Shown here in pieces: positions 21,984-32,590 of a DNA stretch of 64,000 nucleotides. Each line of letters begins with the position of its first letter. Positions within the stretch are counted from its first letter, which is position 1. The stretch spans positions 343,373,371 to 343,437,370 of the forward strand of contig OZ024743.1 of the NCBI GenBank assembly GCA_964016885.1, given 5' to 3'. Made by a program: the position numbers and the translations under genes. The stretch comes from Eledone cirrhosa. Lineage: Eukaryota; Mollusca; Cephalopoda; Octopoda; Eledonidae. The notes beneath the pieces are model-generated. The model was not told where the DNA came from. It saw nothing but the letters and a program-made list of their open reading frames with translations, and did not search any database.

Positions 21984-22182
21984 TTTCAAACATTGGCACA
22001 AAGCAGGTAATGTGGGGGAAGGTAAAATTCAACTACATTGACCCCAGTTCTTAAATGGTACTTTGTTTTATCGACCCTTGAAAGATGAAAGGAAAAGTTG
22101 ACCATGGCAAGATTTGAACTCAAAATGTAAAGGGAAGGAGCAAACACTGCTGCATTTGTCTGACTCAACCAATCTACCACCC
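21984..22182 (-). mobile_element. Old SINE-B copy (minus), interrupted next to a younger one
   Basis: tttaccttcccccacattac and aaatcttgccatggtcaact on the minus strand are decayed SINE-B words. The head region ends at 22182, where a younger SINE-B begins. Confidence 0.6.
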
Positions 22183-22408
22183 TATGACTACAAATAATTG
22201 TTTCTACTTTTGGCACAAGGCCATCAATTACACAGTACATTACTGGTATTTTATTATCGACCCTGTAAGGATGAAAGGCAAAGTTAACCTTGACGGGATT
22301 TGAACTCAGACCGTAAAGGAACGTAACTATGCTGGAAAACATGGCGTCCGACTCTCTACCAATACTGCCAATCCACCGCCCTAATGATAGATTATGACTA
22401 CAAATAAT
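22183..22408 (-). mobile_element. SINE-B (minus) with 16-bp target site duplication
   Basis: A complete-looking SINE-B occupies about 22199-22392. tatgactacaaataat occurs at 22183-22198 and again at 22393-22408, a perfect 16-bp target site duplication. About ten bases (aatgatagat) lie between the SINE head and the right duplication. Confidence 0.88.
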
Positions 22409-22687
22409 AATAATCTATCATTATACTAAATTTCCTTGAGATATTGTGGCAAAGACTGGGGACTTTTTTGGCCAGAATATTCCTTCCACCAAATATTTCT
22501 TATAAATTAGAAGATGGTAACAAATTTGTAAGAGATATAGTGAATTGAACTGAACTGAACCGACTATATGACTAGTACATATTTTACTGACACCCTTCCA
22601 TCCAGTGTGGTGAAATGCATTCTCAACCGCAACAGAAATGTCAACTCAGAATATATGAAAAATGCTCCACCATTTCCCTCATCTTAA

Positions 22688-23225
22688 CACTTTCATCATC
22701 GTCATTTTACGTCCGCTTTTCCGTTTGCAAGGGTGGGACGGGAACTGACTCTGGCTTGATTTCTACAGCTGGATGCCCTTCCTAACACCAACCTCATTTA
22801 CAGTGAATGCTGGGTGCTTTTTTTGCCATGGCACCTCCACGACCATTTTGCAGTGGAATGATAGGGAACCCAGTCCCTATCATCTCATTTCTACAGCTGA
22901 GTAAACTGGAGCAATGTGAAATAAAGTGTCTTGCTCAAGGAAACAACACATCACCCGGTCTGAGAATTGAACTCACAACCTTTTGATTGCAAGGCCAATG
23001 CTCTAACAACTAAGCCATGTGCCTCCATAGCATTTACATTATATTTACTATTATATTTTCATGGTAAATGATTTATCTCACGTAATATCAAATCTATGAG
23101 ATTTTGATATTACTAATTGTGTGAACAATACCATAACATCAGTATAAGCAGATGGTTACATCTGATTTGAACAGAAAGAGGTGAGAGAATTCTGGCCGGA
23201 TATGGCTGGCTTAAATGCTAAAGGG
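22688..23225 (-). mobile_element. MITE-1 copy 2, split by a SINE-A
   Basis: TTAA at 22684-22687 is followed by cacttt, then SINE-A, then tagcattta and the full MITE-1 interior, ending ctaaaggg at 23225 and TTAA at 23226-23229. The SINE therefore lies within the left terminal inverted repeat. Confidence 0.82.
22694..23026 (-). mobile_element. SINE-A (minus), inserted in MITE-1
   Basis: On the minus strand: head ggcacatggcttagttgtta, B-box region, tccttgagcaagacacttta, LINE-derived tail and (GAT)n end. Confidence 0.88.
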
Positions 23226-23277
23226 TTAAGCTACTCTAAATACAATGGGAGAAAAGAGAAAATCTATGTTAACTTAC

Positions 23278-23636
23278 TGATAATTTCGGTCGTCTGGTAG
23301 ATCCCTCGTCATCTTGACACTATCACTTGCAGCTTGGTTAAATTTGTTCCTGGCATAGCTATCCTCTCCTTGTTTCAGTGCCTTTTTGGCAATGTATTTA
23401 TCAGCATCAAACTGACTCCAGTGTAATTTACCTGAACTGTCTATTTGCTGTAAGTTTACAATACTGCTTGTAGCGTCCACTGCCACAAGTTGTGGTTCGA
23501 TAATAATGTTCCCTTCAATCGGTAGCCTTTCTCTATGGGGAAAGTCATTGATGTGATTAATGTTTTTGTTTGGCAATGCATCTTGTCTGTCCCCTGGTAA
23601 TCCATGGTCTCGGTGCCACTCCACTGCTCCGACTGC
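23278..23636 (-). CDS. GALNT2: GALNT2-like coding exon 2 (stem to start of catalytic domain)
   Basis: Polypeptide N-acetylgalactosaminyltransferases transfer GalNAc from UDP-GalNAc to Ser/Thr in the Golgi, starting mucin-type O-glycosylation. The exon starts after an acceptor (ttactattaatttcag, AG at 23637-23638) and ends at donor gtaagt beginning at 23277, in codon phase 2 (last bases CA of a Gln codon). It encodes about 119 residues: a low-complexity luminal stem (VEWHRDHGLPGDRQDALP...), then GKLHWSQFDADKYIAKKALK and GEDSYARNKFNQAASDSVKM, then RDLPDDRNYQ. The ...YARNKFNQ...S..... .R.(I/L)PD.R block matches the segment just before the catalytic domain of GALNT2, and the exon end falls at the same place. 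The phase 0 start fits exon 1. Catalytic (DxH) and ricin-lectin exons are not in the window, so they lie off its left end. Not a shadow ORF: splice sites, phase and family block agree. Confidence 0.9.
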
Positions 23637-23639
23637 CTG

Positions 23640-24286
23640 AAATTAATAGTAATGACAATAATCATTAACTCTTTCATAACTGTATTTCTAAAGACATACA
23701 CAGTATTTTAATTAATTAAGAAAAAATTTTGGGAGATTTACTAAAAATATTAATTATTTCATTATCAAGTACTGGGGTAGATATAATCAAATTTCTCCTC
23801 CCCACAAATTGCCGGCTTTGTGTTTAAGTTATAAATCATTTGTTAGATGGTATATCTAATAAAACTTCAGGTTTTAATTTAAATAGGAATCTTAAAATGG
23901 GTGTTTTTGTTTCGTAGAACCAGAAGCAATTTTGGGAGGATTGGTATTAAAAGTATTAATGATTTCTCATGTTGGAATGAGACCAGAAAATGCAGAGTAA
24001 GGGAGACATGTTGTCAATTGTACGTCAGTCTATAACTAGGAAGCATAAAGCAGTGTTTCCCAAAGTAGGTTCCAATTAACACTAACCTTCCTTGAAAAAA
24101 ATTCTGGGGTTTAATTAGTGAGATAAGATGTTTTTTAATAATCTACAATAAAAATTTGTTTTATCCCTTCTTCTAAGTCCCCCTTCCACTCACACTCTTT
24201 ACCCCTATGGAAAGGAGAAAGTTTCCCCTCCCCCTTACTGTGCTTCTCTCATCCTCCCTCTTACATCTTCAATTCACTTTCCTTGC
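23640..24286. other. GALNT2: Unique AT-rich intronic sequence next to exon 2
   Basis: No repeat could be named. The sequence is AT-rich up to about 24160, then C/T-rich. Confidence 0.5.
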
Positions 24287-24600
24287 CCAACTCATTCCAG
24301 CATGGAAGAAAGAAAAATGTGCCCCCTACTCCCATCTACATCTCTAATTCACCTCAATTAAGAAAGCCATGCCTCATAATATGCCACTTGACAAGAAAGA
24401 AGTGTTCCTCATCCCATATTGTCCTTCCTCCCTTCACATCCCCAATCTACCTTCTATGCCCAACCAGCATAGAAGGAAAATGTACTCTCTACTCCCATCC
24501 ATATCCCTGATTCACTACCTTTTCCAACCCACGACAGCATAGAAAGCCAGGTACACCTCACAATATACTGCTAGACATAAGTCATTCCCTTCAAAGCCTC
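24287..24600. repeat. Diverged tandem repeat, period about 170 bp
   Basis: cctactcccatctacatctc...attcacc at 24326-24354 recurs as ctactcccatccatatccct...attcac at 24489-24515, with matching cccaac...agcatggaag / cccaaccagcatagaagg upstream. The region is C-rich and divergence is high. Confidence 0.5.
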
Positions 24601-24639
24601 CTCCTATGACCCAACCCTTCCACGATGATATGCTACATG

Positions 24640-24970
24640 CTGGTGCCACAATAAAAATGCATGCAGCTCACTTTGTAAAGTAGTATTGCTGATGCCATGA
24701 TGAAAAGCACCCAGTCTGTATTATAAGGTGGTAGTGTTAGTACCATGACAAAATGTTCCCAGTACATGCTGTAAAGTAGTTGACATTAGGAAGGGCAACC
24801 AGCCAAAGAAACTAAGCCAAAAATGGAGTGTACAAGCAAGACATGGTCACCTGACTAGTCTAGGCTCAGTATATGACAGCTTAACCGATGCAAGCTTAGA
24901 AAATAGATGTTAAATGGTGATGCACTGGGGTAATTGCTGGCTTTGTGCCAAAAAATAGAAACACTTATTA
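24640..24970 (+). mobile_element. Old LINE-I/SINE-A tail followed by a SINE-B 3' end
   Basis: Decayed tail words (aagtagttgacattaggaag, ggcaaccagccaaagaaact) run to 24922, then ctggggtaattgctggcttt and gccaaaaaatagaaacactt of SINE-B. Confidence 0.6.
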
Positions 24971-24984
24971 TTATCATCATCTTC

Positions 24985-25188
24985 TTCATCATCATCATCA
25001 CCGTTTTACGTCCGTTCTTCCACGCTAGCATGGGTTAGACGGGTTGTCCTGTTGTGGGCAGTGTCCGGTCAGCTGACCTTGTCTTGTTCATACGGGAACC
25101 GATTCTGGCTTGATTTCTACAGCTGGATGCCCTTCCTAACACCAACCTCATTTACAGTGGGTGCTGTGTGCTTTTTTTTTCTGTGGCA
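24985..25188 (-). mobile_element. LINE-I/SINE-A 3' tail (minus)
   Basis: Read on the minus strand: ccactgtaaatgaggttggt, taggaagggcatccagctgt, and aacccatgctagcgtggaag with a (GAT)n end. Confidence 0.8.
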
Positions 25189-25242
25189 CCTACACTAAAC
25201 CATGCGCCTACACTAAACCATGCACCTACACTAAACCATGCG
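25189..25242. repeat. 18-bp unit repeated three times
   Basis: cctacactaaaccatgcg occurs three times in tandem with one base change. It starts within the truncated end of the neighbouring tail fragment. Confidence 0.9.
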
Positions 25243-25606
25243 CCCTCACTTGATAATATTAGTTATTATTTTAATAATATTATTATTATTGCCATAATAA
25301 TATTAATTATTTTTCTTTGAGGGATCTGTGGAATTTCATGTTATATAAATGTTCTTTTTTTCTATTTTGAAGCATAAATTTACAAATCTATATAATATTG
25401 TTTCATTATGTTCAATATTTCAGTTATCTTTGATTATGTCCCATAGTTAAGATTGTTGAAAGCATAACACTCAAACACACATTGTGACAAGCAGATTAAT
25501 ATTATAGATAATTATTTTTGACACGAATTTTACCCAGTTTATAAAATATCAGTCAAGTACTGAGGTAATCACATGTTCCCTCTTCCACTAAATTGCTGAC
25601 CTTCTG

Positions 25607-25796
25607 CATAAATTGTTTCTACTTTTGGCACAAGGCCAGCAATTACTCCAGTGTGTTACTGGTACTTTATTTTATCAACCCTGTAAGGATGAAAGGCAAA
25701 ATTAACCTCGGCGCGGGATTTGAACTCAGAACATAAAGGGCCATAACTATGCTGCAAAGCATGGTGTCTGACGCTCTACTGATACTGCCAATCCAC
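25607..25796 (-). mobile_element. SINE-B (minus), near full-length
   Basis: tgtttctacttttggcacaa to gatactgccaatccac. The B-box-like segment is ggatttgaactcaga on this strand. Confidence 0.85.
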
Positions 25797-25799
25797 AAA

Positions 25800-26428
25800 C
25801 ATCATCATCATCCTTTTATGTCTATTTTTCCATGCTTGCATGTGTTGCATGAGTCTTTTCCAGCACAACCTCCCATCACTTGTAGCATTCCTTCATCATC
25901 TAATTGGTAAGGGTCTGCGTTTTGAGATCTATTTTCACCAATTCTGTCTAGGTGTTCCTCTACTACAGCTTCCTTCCACTAGGAATGCCTGGCACTGCTA
26001 TGCCTAGCAACCATCATCCATGTCCATCTCATTCCTCTTAATACCAAGTTTTTCTCTCAGTTCAACCATATTTCACTGTTCATGAACATTAACATCACAC
26101 ATCCACCGAAGCATGTTCACTTCATTTCTCTCCAGTTTTTACATATCCTCTGCATTTACTGCCCCAGTCTCATTTCCATGCAACATCATACATCACATAC
26201 AGCTGGCCATTTGATCATAGAGAAATTTTTAGTTGTCAACTACAGTAGGAACTCTCCAAACTTTTTCCAGTCTAATTAACTACTTCTATGGAGTTTTCCG
26301 GATTTGGAAAAAGTTTATTTTACTGGGGCTTTTACTATTATCTACCTTATAGCATCCCCCACATATAAAACTTACCTTTTCTGTTAGTCAGACAATAACT
26401 CCACTACACTTATCTACCCATGTTTTAA
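25800..26428 (-). mobile_element. LINE-I 3' half (minus), heavily decayed
   Basis: It shows the same order as 8250-8930: (GAT)n tail, tail words, then thumb codons (atccaccgaagcatgttcac matches the RWMC segment) and finger codons up to 26428. No long ORF survives. Confidence 0.75.
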
Positions 26429-26735
26429 ACCATTGGTAGAGCATCAGACACCATGCTTTGCAGCATAGAGTCATGGCCCTGTACGTTCAAATCCCGTCGA
26501 AGTTAGCTTTGCTTTTCATCCTTACAGGGGTCAATAAAATAAAGCACCAGTAACGCACTGGGGTTGATTTAATCAACTTTACCCTCCTCCAAAATTGCTG
26601 GCTTTGTGCCTAAATCAGAAACCATTATTATTGCAACTTTGCCTTTCATCCTTACGGGGTCGATAAAATAAAGTACCAGTAATGTACTGGGTAATTGCTG
26701 GCCTTGTGCCAAAAGCAGAAACAATTATTATTGCT
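26429..26735 (+). mobile_element. Two SINE-B copies in tandem
   Basis: A nearly complete SINE-B (26429-26631) is followed directly by the 3' half of another (26632-26735), both ending gcagaaac/cagaaac plus attattattgc. Confidence 0.8.
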
Positions 26736-27391
26736 ATTATTATCCACATTTCCACACAACAGTTCTGCAAACACAAATATCTTACACTGTTATATTTCTC
26801 ACACAACAAAACCTTATAAGTGTCATTGCTCCATTTCTTCTACCACCTCCCTAGTCCTTTAACTAAAGTGGGAGCTTCTGTATGGTTGTTCAACCTACTA
26901 GAAATAGCAGCAAAATTCACTTTATATCTCAATCAACCACCTTAAAAAAAGAAGAGTACATTTACTAATGTAGTCCGAGATAACTCTAAAAATGCTGGAT
27001 GGAATGATCATGGTCATTGCTGGAATGTTTTGATCAAAGGTTTGCTGGATCATAATTGACCTATGGGATAGAGGGAGCCTATAAAAAAATAACTACAACA
27101 TAAGAAATATTTGTAAATGTGTAATTGGAAGCACATGTTGGGAAAATATTGTTATTATTAGCTAACAATAGGTTTTTCACTGCTGTAACAGATGGTCCTC
27201 CTTGAAGTTATCAAAACAGATTAGACCAAAGACAAACAGAGTGAATACAGAAGACTGAATGGGGTTAGGAGTGGCAGATAAACCAATGATACCCTATAAA
27301 AGTAGAGAGTTGGGAGTAGAAGTGGCAGATGAACCTATAATATTTTATAAAGTATGACGGAAATTGGAGGGCTGGGGGGTTGAAGCAGTAG
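26736..27391. other. Spacer, no gene seen
   Basis: Mostly unique sequence. A short duplicated phrase (gtggcagataaacc / gtggcagatgaacc) occurs near 27270 and 27325. Confidence 0.45.
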
Positions 27392-27480
27392 ATCAGTGGC
27401 TCTCAACCTTTTTTTCCCATGGACCACTTTTACTCTTAATTTTTTTGGTGCACCCCCATAAACATTCGATGAAAAAAAAA
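27392..27480 (+). mobile_element. Probable hAT transposon terminus
   Basis: cagtggctctcaaccttttt ... tggaccacttt is the typical 5' terminus of hAT elements (CAGTGGTTCTCAACC type). A matching right end was not located. A second hAT-like end (ccaggggttggcaac) is at about 27771. Confidence 0.5.
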
Positions 27481-28411
27481 AAAACATTTTATTTTTTATT
27501 TTATGTATGTAGGTTTGGGAATTGTATTATAGAATTAGTAAATGTATATGCTTTATTTTAAAGTAAAACTAATTTAATTATTAGGTGTCACGACAAAAAA
27601 AACACACATTCTTAAGGATTTTCAAAATGATTTTAAAATCATAGGCAGTGTTTTTCATTTGAAATGTTGTAATGAAAAAGATAAAGGAATTAAAATTTTA
27701 ACATGTTGGGCTAAAAAGACCCCCCCCCCCTCTCTCCTCCTCACTTGTATGGTGTATCATATAAGCCAGGGGTTGGCAACATGTGAGTCATTGAGGTGTT
27801 CTCTGTGGGCCATTGAGGTGCTTTCTTTAGGCATCAGCAATTTCATATTGTCATACATTAGATATAGTCTAATGATATACATGTGGACCATATGCAAAAT
27901 GTTAAAGAAAATTACAGAAAGAAGTTGTTGATTGCTTATCTAAGCCAATGGTGTATATTGACAAATATATACTAAACTTCTATGTGAAAATTACCTGTGA
28001 GAGACTATTAACCTGTCTAAGAAAAGATTAGTTTTTTTATCTAAATGATACAGAAATGGGAGTTGAATTGTCAGCTCTAAGAATGAATAATTGTGAATAT
28101 TATATAAATCTTGAAACAATATGAGCTCAGACAATTAAATATTTGGCTGTCTTCCAAAATAAGACATGAATGATTCAATCAAAATTCTTTAAATCTTGGT
28201 CTGATTCATAACTAACATACCTTCCCCATATCTGGCCCTTTTAGTTCAACTTTCTTCCACCACACCCTATCTGTGATTAAATAAAAATTCTCCTTTAAAA
28301 AAATTAAAAAAATCCTACATATTACATATGGAAATGTTTAAAGCCATAGGAAGAATATTCTGATATTTCCAGACTGTTAACTTCATCTACAGGATTGTGG
28401 TGAGTTGGGTA
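27481..28411. other. AT-rich spacer, possibly hAT debris, no gene seen
   Basis: It contains a 10-base C run at 27720-27730 and the second hAT-like end at 27771. The 90-codon ORF at 27659-27931 has no recognisable motif. Confidence 0.45.
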
Positions 28412-28573
28412 TAGGCATGGCTGTGTCATTAAGAAGTCCACATCAGAACTATGTGATTTGGGGTTCAATATCAAATCATACTATTGGTAGACTGAAACTG
28501 TAAAGAAGCACATTGTGAATGTGCGTGTGTGAGTCACTGTATGTCTCCAGACCAACAGTTTAAAAAAAAAAAA
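28412..28573 (+). mobile_element. SINE-E fragment ending in poly(A)
   Basis: Head ggcatggctgtgtcattaag, B-box-like gatttggggttcaatatc, then an A run at 28561-28573. Confidence 0.6.
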
Positions 28574-29240
28574 AGAATTAAGGATGATGTTTGTTTATGT
28601 CCCTTATAAACAATACATCCCACAGTTTAGGAGTTTGACAAATATATACTGTACTTAAAATAAAAAAAAGTATGGGTTGGCATCCAGAAGACAATCCAAT
28701 TATAGAAAAACGGACTAAAAAAGGTCTTGTCAAACCCATGCCAGCATGAAAAAGTTTAACACCACCACTTGTCTTTTGAGCCCCTTTAGTAGAGTTCCTT
28801 TTGTTGCACTCTCCAATCAGTATCAGGTCCTGAAAATAGAACCTTCCCTCCCTGACTAAACAATAATAACAAATAAAAAAGATAGTCCATTGCTATCATT
28901 TATTATCTGACTCAATTTTACTCCAGCTATCTTTTGCCCCGATAACATTTCATTCCTACAACTTATGAGAACAATGTGTTAAATGCCTTATGTTACGATA
29001 GATATCATTACAGCACAGTTTTAGGTCAGCAAGCATTCATTGCTAAAACAAACAGCAAATGGATCTCTGTCTATTTCCTCGATGAGTATTCTACTTGCTC
29101 AATCAATTGAAATACCTACTTATTATATTATAGTGTAAGTGACTGAGTATACCACAGACCCTTGCACCCATAATGTAATCCTCAAACAGAAGCAATATGA
29201 CAGTGTGTGACAAAACTATGCAAAATGTAAAGGGATAAAG
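28574..29240. other. Spacer with old tail fragment, no gene seen
   Basis: A decayed LINE/SINE tail lies at about 28670-28770. The rest is AT-rich. Confidence 0.45.
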
Positions 29241-29455
29241 GATCGATCGACTTTCATCAAATCGGACCGAGGAAACAATGTTTTCATCGGTCTTTCCAGT
29301 TGCTAGTACTATCTATCGGTCGCAACTCCAGGTAGAAGGAGCAACATGAAATAAAGTGTCTTGCTCAAGGACATAACGTATCGCCCGTTCCAGGAATCAA
29401 ACTCACAACCTCAAGATTGTGAATCCAATTCTCTAACCACTCAGCCACACGCCTT
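29241..29455 (-). mobile_element. SINE-C (minus) with target duplication
   Basis: Read on the minus strand: head aaggcgtgtggctgagtggt, B-box-like ggttgtgagtttgattcct, ccttgagcaagacactttat, then a body ending cgatttgatgaaagtcgatc. Flanks share aaagggat (29230s and 29459-29466), an apparent target duplication. A sister copy is at 39693-39905. Confidence 0.82.
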
Positions 29456-29511
29456 CACAAAGGGATTAACGCAAGGGATAAACACAGGGAAACAATACAG
29501 TACCATGAATA

Positions 29512-29592
29512 TATATATTAGTTTAACGCTTGATATTGGAGGAAAAGAGTCTTCATGTTTTGGATGTTAGTCCTTCATCAGAAAATAAAATG
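29512..29592 (-). repeat. Short dispersed repeat (minus), as at 5266
   Basis: gtttaacgcttgatattgga ... agtccttcatcag is the reverse complement of the block at 5266-5345. A (TA)n tract follows at 29698-29714. Confidence 0.6.
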
Positions 29593-29754
29593 AGAGATAA
29601 AAGAAGAAAGATGGATGAGAAGAAGAAACAGAAAACAATTCTTTGGGAGAGAAAGAACATATCTTTAGTCAGCCATTATCTCGTTTTTGTTGTTTTGTAT
29701 ATATATATATATAGGACACGTTGTTTAATGTGGTTATTCTTAAATCAAGATAAT

Positions 29755-29985
29755 AGACTGAGATTTGAGAGAAATTTTGCTTGTTTCTAGCAGATCCAGT
29801 GGTCACACAGGTGCTTTCCTTTGTTCACTCGTAAATTCGATTAGCCCCAGATCACCAATGATTGAACAGGCCTACGATGAAAAGCATTATAGCTGTGACT
29901 AAACTGTCTTCTCTATCCAATAAATCCTTTAGGGTGGCAGGATGTGATTTGAAGAGGACTTGGCTGCTATTTCCAAATACCAAAA
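29755..29985 (+). repeat. Dispersed repeat with the 'ggctgctatttc' unit
   Basis: tttctagcagatccagtggtcacacaggtg, aacaggcctacgatgaaaagc and aggacttggctgctatttcc recur at 38320-38690, where about two units stand in tandem. Confidence 0.55.
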
Positions 29986-29992
29986 CCTGTGT

Positions 29993-30040
29993 GCGCGCGC
30001 GCGTGCGTGCGTGCGTGCGTGCGTGTGTGCGCGCGCATCC
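29993..30040. repeat. (GC)n/(GTGC)n microsatellite
   Basis: Alternating purine/pyrimidine run of gtgcgcgcgc and gtgcgtgc units, a candidate for Z-DNA. Confidence 0.9.
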
Positions 30041-30065
30041 GTCCGTGCTGGGCTTCTTCACAGTT

Positions 30066-30160
30066 TGAGACTGTAGTAAAAGATATTTTACCTTAGATGC
30101 CATGCAGTTAGATTGAAGCCAAAATGAACTTCTTAACCACATAGCCTTTCCTGTACCTAT
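30066..30160 (-). mobile_element. SINE-E fragment (minus)
   Basis: Minus strand: aggctatgtggttaagaagt, ctaactgcatggcatc and ttttactacagtc. Confidence 0.6.
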
Positions 30161-30293
30161 GCTAAGTATTGCAAATAAAATCATGGCACCAGAAGATGAT
30201 GCTAACTGTTACACCAAGTGTAGATAAACTACAAAAATGGATGTTAAATATCTAATATACAATCCTTACTGAGCTAAACATACAAATGTGGAT

Positions 30294-30550
30294 GCAAGCA
30301 TGGCTGAATTGTTAAGAAGTTCACTTTACAATATTTTGGTACCGAGTTTGGTCCCACTGTGTGGCATCTTGGAGAAATGTCATATATCATAGACTCAGAT
30401 CAACCCAAGTCTTGTGAGTGGAATTGGGTGGATGGAAACTGTTTGGAAGCCTATCAGATTGATTGAACCTGTAATTCAAAGGGCTAGTATTGTCACACCG
30501 TATCACACTGAATTTCACTGAGAATTATATTAAGGAAGGGTCCATGTGTC
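30294..30550 (+). mobile_element. SINE-E, long copy
   Basis: gcatggctgaattgttaaga, gagtttggtcccactgtgtg, cttgtgagtggaattgggtg and aacctgtaattcaaagggct match the minus-strand copies at 16081-16400 and 32112-32432. Confidence 0.7.
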
Positions 30551-30786
30551 TATTTTATTTCACACATACAGAAAACAGCTTCTTACTTCTCTAAATACCA
30601 AAACAAAAATAAACAGGAAAATTTGCTTTGCAGTATTTGGAAGTTAAATGAATAGCTGAAGTTTTATTTGTTCCACAGTAGGGGGTTTTGAAATAGCTGA
30701 TGCCTACATATTTCTTACTTTAATTTATTTTATTTTATCATTCATATATACATACATACCATCACACACACACACACGCACGCGCA

Positions 30787-31339
30787 CGGTGGCTGCCAAC
30801 TCGTTTTCGAGTACAGCCGCTACTTTATATCCATGTAGGAGAACCCCCACCGATGCGCTGAACGAGTGTGACTTTTAGTCCAGCCAGCGACTTGAAAACT
30901 CTGGTACAAACACTACACTTGTGACAATTATTGACACATAGTGCTGGGCCCATGGTACCATGTGACGACAAGTGCAGAGAGATCTCCAGATATAAAGCAA
31001 TGCCTGTGCCGTGAAGCTTTTATAGTGAGCAAGGCACTGCACAAAGCCAGTCCCACTCTCTTAACCAAGATGATATTTACCAAAAAGAAGAACAAGTCAA
31101 CATCATTGGATACCATCAGAGTTGCAGGTGTTATATCAGAGTTTTCCTTCTCCTAGAATTCTGCCTTGACAAAGGCGTCATCTCTCCCAGTGATTTTGGA
31201 TGGCCATTGACTCTTAAGAGCTCCTTTGCCCTTTGACAGGTTTTGTTTTTAGTCCTGCAGGATGTTCAAAGTCACCCTCCTCACCAAGAAACCTTGGTGG
31301 GGTTGCCAGTTTAGTCGCCAACGACCCGACCATGAGACA
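30787..31339 (+). repeat. R1 repeat, copy 2
   Basis: Nearly base-for-base the same as 3167-3720, with scattered substitutions and small indels. It ends at ccgaccatgaga, about 45 bp short of copy 1, and is followed by CATA and (AT)n repeats as copy 1 is. Same orientation as copy 1; the two lie on either side of GALNT2-like exon 2. Confidence 0.85.
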
Positions 31340-31354
31340 TACATACATACATAG

Positions 31355-31393
<39 letters not shown>

Positions 31394-32111
31394 GTTCTTG
31401 TATATTTTCAATAGTCATTGATGTGCTGCAATCAGTAGTAAGAAAAAGAAAAAAAATGTCTAATTCCTCTCTTATTTTTTATTTATTTATAGTTTATTTT
31501 TTGTCATTCTTTACTTCATTCATCTTTATTTTTTTTGTTATTTTTTTCTCAAGACTTTTTACAATAAAAGATAGACTAAAGAAATAAATAGTAAAAGAAG
31601 TTATCCATAAATATTTCAGTTTCCAAGAGAGAGAGAGGGAAAACAAGAGATCAAATGACAATGTTTATGTGAAAATCTTGTTTAGTAAGATCTAATTCGG
31701 TTTACAGCTGAAAACCATAGGGAGCTAAAAGGTTTTTTGTTAATATTTATATGTTACTTTTTTAATACAAAAAACAAGTGAAGTAGTTATTCTGTGAAAC
31801 TCAACAAGGCTCTTTTTTTAGTTATCACTTTATTTATTTTCTTTTGTCTGTTTTTTTTTTTGTTTTCCTATTATTTAGCTGGAATTAGGGTAAAGGAAGT
31901 TTAGCAAAGAGAAGAAAACTAAAATAGAATTTTTACAGATTTTATTTTTTTAATTTTTTACAGAATCTATTCTTGAACCTCAGGCTTCCATGTTAAACTG
32001 TCTTCTGCTTGTTTGTCAGTAGATAAAAACTGACCTAGACAGTAGTATAATAGACTTCCAGTTCCTGTCACTCTTGCAGAAATGGACCGCCATCAGTTTC
32101 CAAGATGACTA
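31340..32111. other. AT-rich spacer with (CATA)n and (AT)n, no gene seen
   Basis: Microsatellite at 31339-31391, then T-rich sequence to about 32000. The Phe-rich ORF at 31390-31587 reflects composition. Confidence 0.5.
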
Positions 32112-32432
32112 TTTTAGTTGTTCAGTCAACAGAACAACCTGCTCATGAAATTAACATGCAAGTGGTTTGACAGCTCGCAAACACATGTACCCTTAATGTA
32201 ATTCCCAGAGAGATTCAGTGTGTCACAATGTATGACAAGGCTAGCCCTTTGAATTACAGACGCAGTCTGCTCAAAAGGCTTCTAAATGGTTTCTTTCTCG
32301 TCAATTTTATTTACAAGGCAATGGTAAATGACCCGAGGCAATGGTAAATGACACTTACACAAGATACCATGTAGTAGGATCAAACTGAGCACATTGTGAA
32401 GGGAACTCCTTATCATTCAGCAAAGACCTACA
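32112..32432 (-). mobile_element. SINE-E, long copy (minus), with a small tandem duplication
   Basis: Same body as 16081-16400. aggcaatggtaaatgac occurs twice in tandem at about 32315-32352. Confidence 0.7.
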
Positions 32433-32590
32433 ATTCTCACTAATTCAGTCTCAGTCAGCAAAATCTGAAAGTGGTTCATATAGAGCCCTAGGGGTTAACA
32501 ATGGCTTAGGGGTACACAGAGGGTAAATTTACTCATTTGCATTTATAACAGAACAAAATCACTGGATCATGTAGACTATCTGACAAATAT

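Noticed and set aside
1..23277. GALNT2-like exon 3 within the window
   Set aside because: No minus-strand segment with the catalytic-domain start (for example a TSVIITFHNE-type block) or DxH was found, so it is placed off the left end.
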